Shown one piece after another: positions 5,528 through 6,295 of a stretch of DNA of 6,295 nucleotides; the stretch's first letter is position 1; each line of letters starts with the position of its first letter. Under the pieces are notes generated by a model. The model saw only the letters and a list, made by a program, of their open reading frames with translations. It searched no databases and had not been told where the DNA came from. A program made the translations under genes and the position numbers. The stretch spans positions 1 through 6,295 of the forward strand of contig JAPOYW010000149.1 in assembly GCA_026706425.1 (NCBI GenBank), in the 5' to 3' direction. This stretch comes from Gammaproteobacteria bacterium (GTDB taxonomy: Bacteria > Pseudomonadota > Gammaproteobacteria > Pseudomonadales > Azotimanducaceae).

Positions 5528-6295
5528 ATGGCATGCATCCTCACCAGGCACCTCGACAAGTGCGGTGCAATCCCTAGGCTGGGCACGGCCTTGGCGGCGG
5601 CGTCCGTCCTCGTCGCCTGCAGCGGTGGCAACACGGATTCCGCGGAGGGCGGCAACCAACCGACCAACGTTCTTACCCCCAAGGGCTGGGAACTCGTCTG
5701 GTCGGACGAGTTCGACGGCAGTTCGCTCACTGCCGCGAAATGGAACGTCCAGACCGGCGACGGGACGGCCGAGGGGATTCCCGGTTGGGGCAACAACGAG
5801 TTGCAGAGCTACCAGGCGGACAATGTCGCCGTTTCCGGAGGCAACCTGGTCATCACCGCGCGGCAGGAAAACGCCGACGGACGCGCATATACGTCGGGCC
5901 GCATCAACACGTCCGGCAACCTGGACATCACCTACGGCCGCGTCGAGGCCAGTATCCGTGCCGCCGGCGGCCAAGGCCTTTGGTCCGCATTCTGGATGCT
6001 GCCGACCGACTCGCAATACGGCACTTGGGCCGCCGGCGGCGAGATCGACATCATGGAGGTGTTCTCTCGGGACCCCGCTCCCTTCACCCAAGCCGCGCTG
6101 CACTACGGGATGGCCTGGCCGCTCAACACCTTCAACTACGCCAAGTACGAGGGCATCGATCCAGCGGACGGTTTCCACGTCTATGCCGTGGAGTGGGACG
6201 AACAGGAACTTCGCTGGTTCGTGGACGGGACGCACTACCACACGGTCAGGCGGTCCACGTACTGGAACTACTACAAGGACGCCTCGTCCTTGTAG
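5528..6295 (+). CDS. GH16 family glucanase lipoprotein, C-terminally truncated
   Basis: A 255-residue secreted glycoside hydrolase of family 16, which cleaves beta-1,3 or mixed beta-1,3/1,4 glucans (laminarinase or lichenase type) or related polysaccharides by a retaining mechanism. Residues 1-30 form a lipoprotein signal ending in LVAC, with Cys31 as the lipidated residue; Ser at +2 favours the outer membrane. WELVWSDEFDGSSL (54-67) opens the jelly-roll. GWGNNELQSY (87-96) and the strand ITYGRVEASIRAAGGQGLWSAFWMLP (134-159) are typical. The catalytic signature GEIDIMEVF gives nucleophile Glu172, Asp174 and acid/base Glu177. YAVEWDEQELRWFVDGTHYHTV (219-240) follows. The frame then ends at TAG in 6293-6295, exactly at the window edge, before the usual PFDQPFHLLLNLAVGG-like C-terminal strands. 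It is either a premature stop or a sequence-end effect. Substrate cannot be fixed from sequence alone. Confidence 0.93.
   Translation: MACILTRHLDKCGAIPRLGTALAAASVLVACSGGNTDSAEGGNQPTNVLTPKGWELVWSDEFDGSSLTAAKWNVQTGDGTAEGIPGWGNNELQSYQADNVAVSGGNLVITARQENADGRAYTSGRINTSGNLDITYGRVEASIRAAGGQGLWSAFWMLPTDSQYGTWAAGGEIDIMEVFSRDPAPFTQAALHYGMAWPLNTFNYAKYEGIDPADGFHVYAVEWDEQELRWFVDGTHYHTVRRSTYWNYYKDASSL

Noticed and set aside
5474..6241. 255-codon minus-strand open frame opposite GH16
   Set aside because: The plus strand carries clear GH16 motifs, a lipobox and a good Shine-Dalgarno; the antisense frame has none.
1..6295. tRNA, rRNA, CRISPR array, transposase or selenocysteine (in-frame TGA) signals
   Set aside because: No cloverleaf, rRNA-like segment, regularly spaced repeats or transposase motif was seen, and the redox cysteines use TGC or TGT codons rather than TGA.

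Overview
The window is GC-rich DNA with dense gene-length open frames, and every confident protein reads as bacterial. A near-perfect CTGT-N8-ACAG LexA box, sigma70-like promoter spacing, a lipoprotein signal without Asp at +2, and a fused flavin oxidoreductase-SelD together suggest a high-GC proteobacterium, most likely a gammaproteobacterium. That assignment is inference; no rRNA or other taxonomic marker is present.

The left half (28-4212) is on the minus strand and reads right to left: dinB (DNA polymerase IV), then a secreted redoxin-family protein, then a long fusion of an NDH-2-like FAD oxidoreductase with selenide, water dikinase. The redoxin and selD genes are 42 bp apart and probably co-transcribed. 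dinB has its own promoter in which the LexA box fills the 17-bp spacer. The -10 box lies so close to the ATG that the mRNA would be leaderless.

Between dinB and the next gene (4248-4740) lies about 490 bp without a convincing gene. It holds one copy of a 54-bp dispersed repeat, several inverted repeats including a 10-bp perfect stem at 4493-4519, and a 21-bp perfect dyad at 4676-4696.

The right half is on the plus strand. It has a P450-type [2Fe-2S] ferredoxin (4741-5088), then the N-terminal stub of what looks like a SAM-dependent methyltransferase (5091-5303). A second, inverted copy of the 54-bp repeat (5265-5317) lies across the point where the methyltransferase loses its homology. Next is an unrecognised short open frame (5312-5488). 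Last is a family 16 glycoside hydrolase lipoprotein (5528-6295), preceded by a TTGACA -35 box overlapping a 14-bp palindrome of LacI-family operator type. This hydrolase stops early, exactly at the window edge, before its expected C-terminal strands.

The genes do not form one pathway: they are DNA-damage tolerance, selenium/redox metabolism, electron transfer and polysaccharide degradation. The most unusual material is non-coding: the inverted repeat pair around the ferredoxin segment, the hairpin-rich spacer, and three well-formed operator-like dyads.
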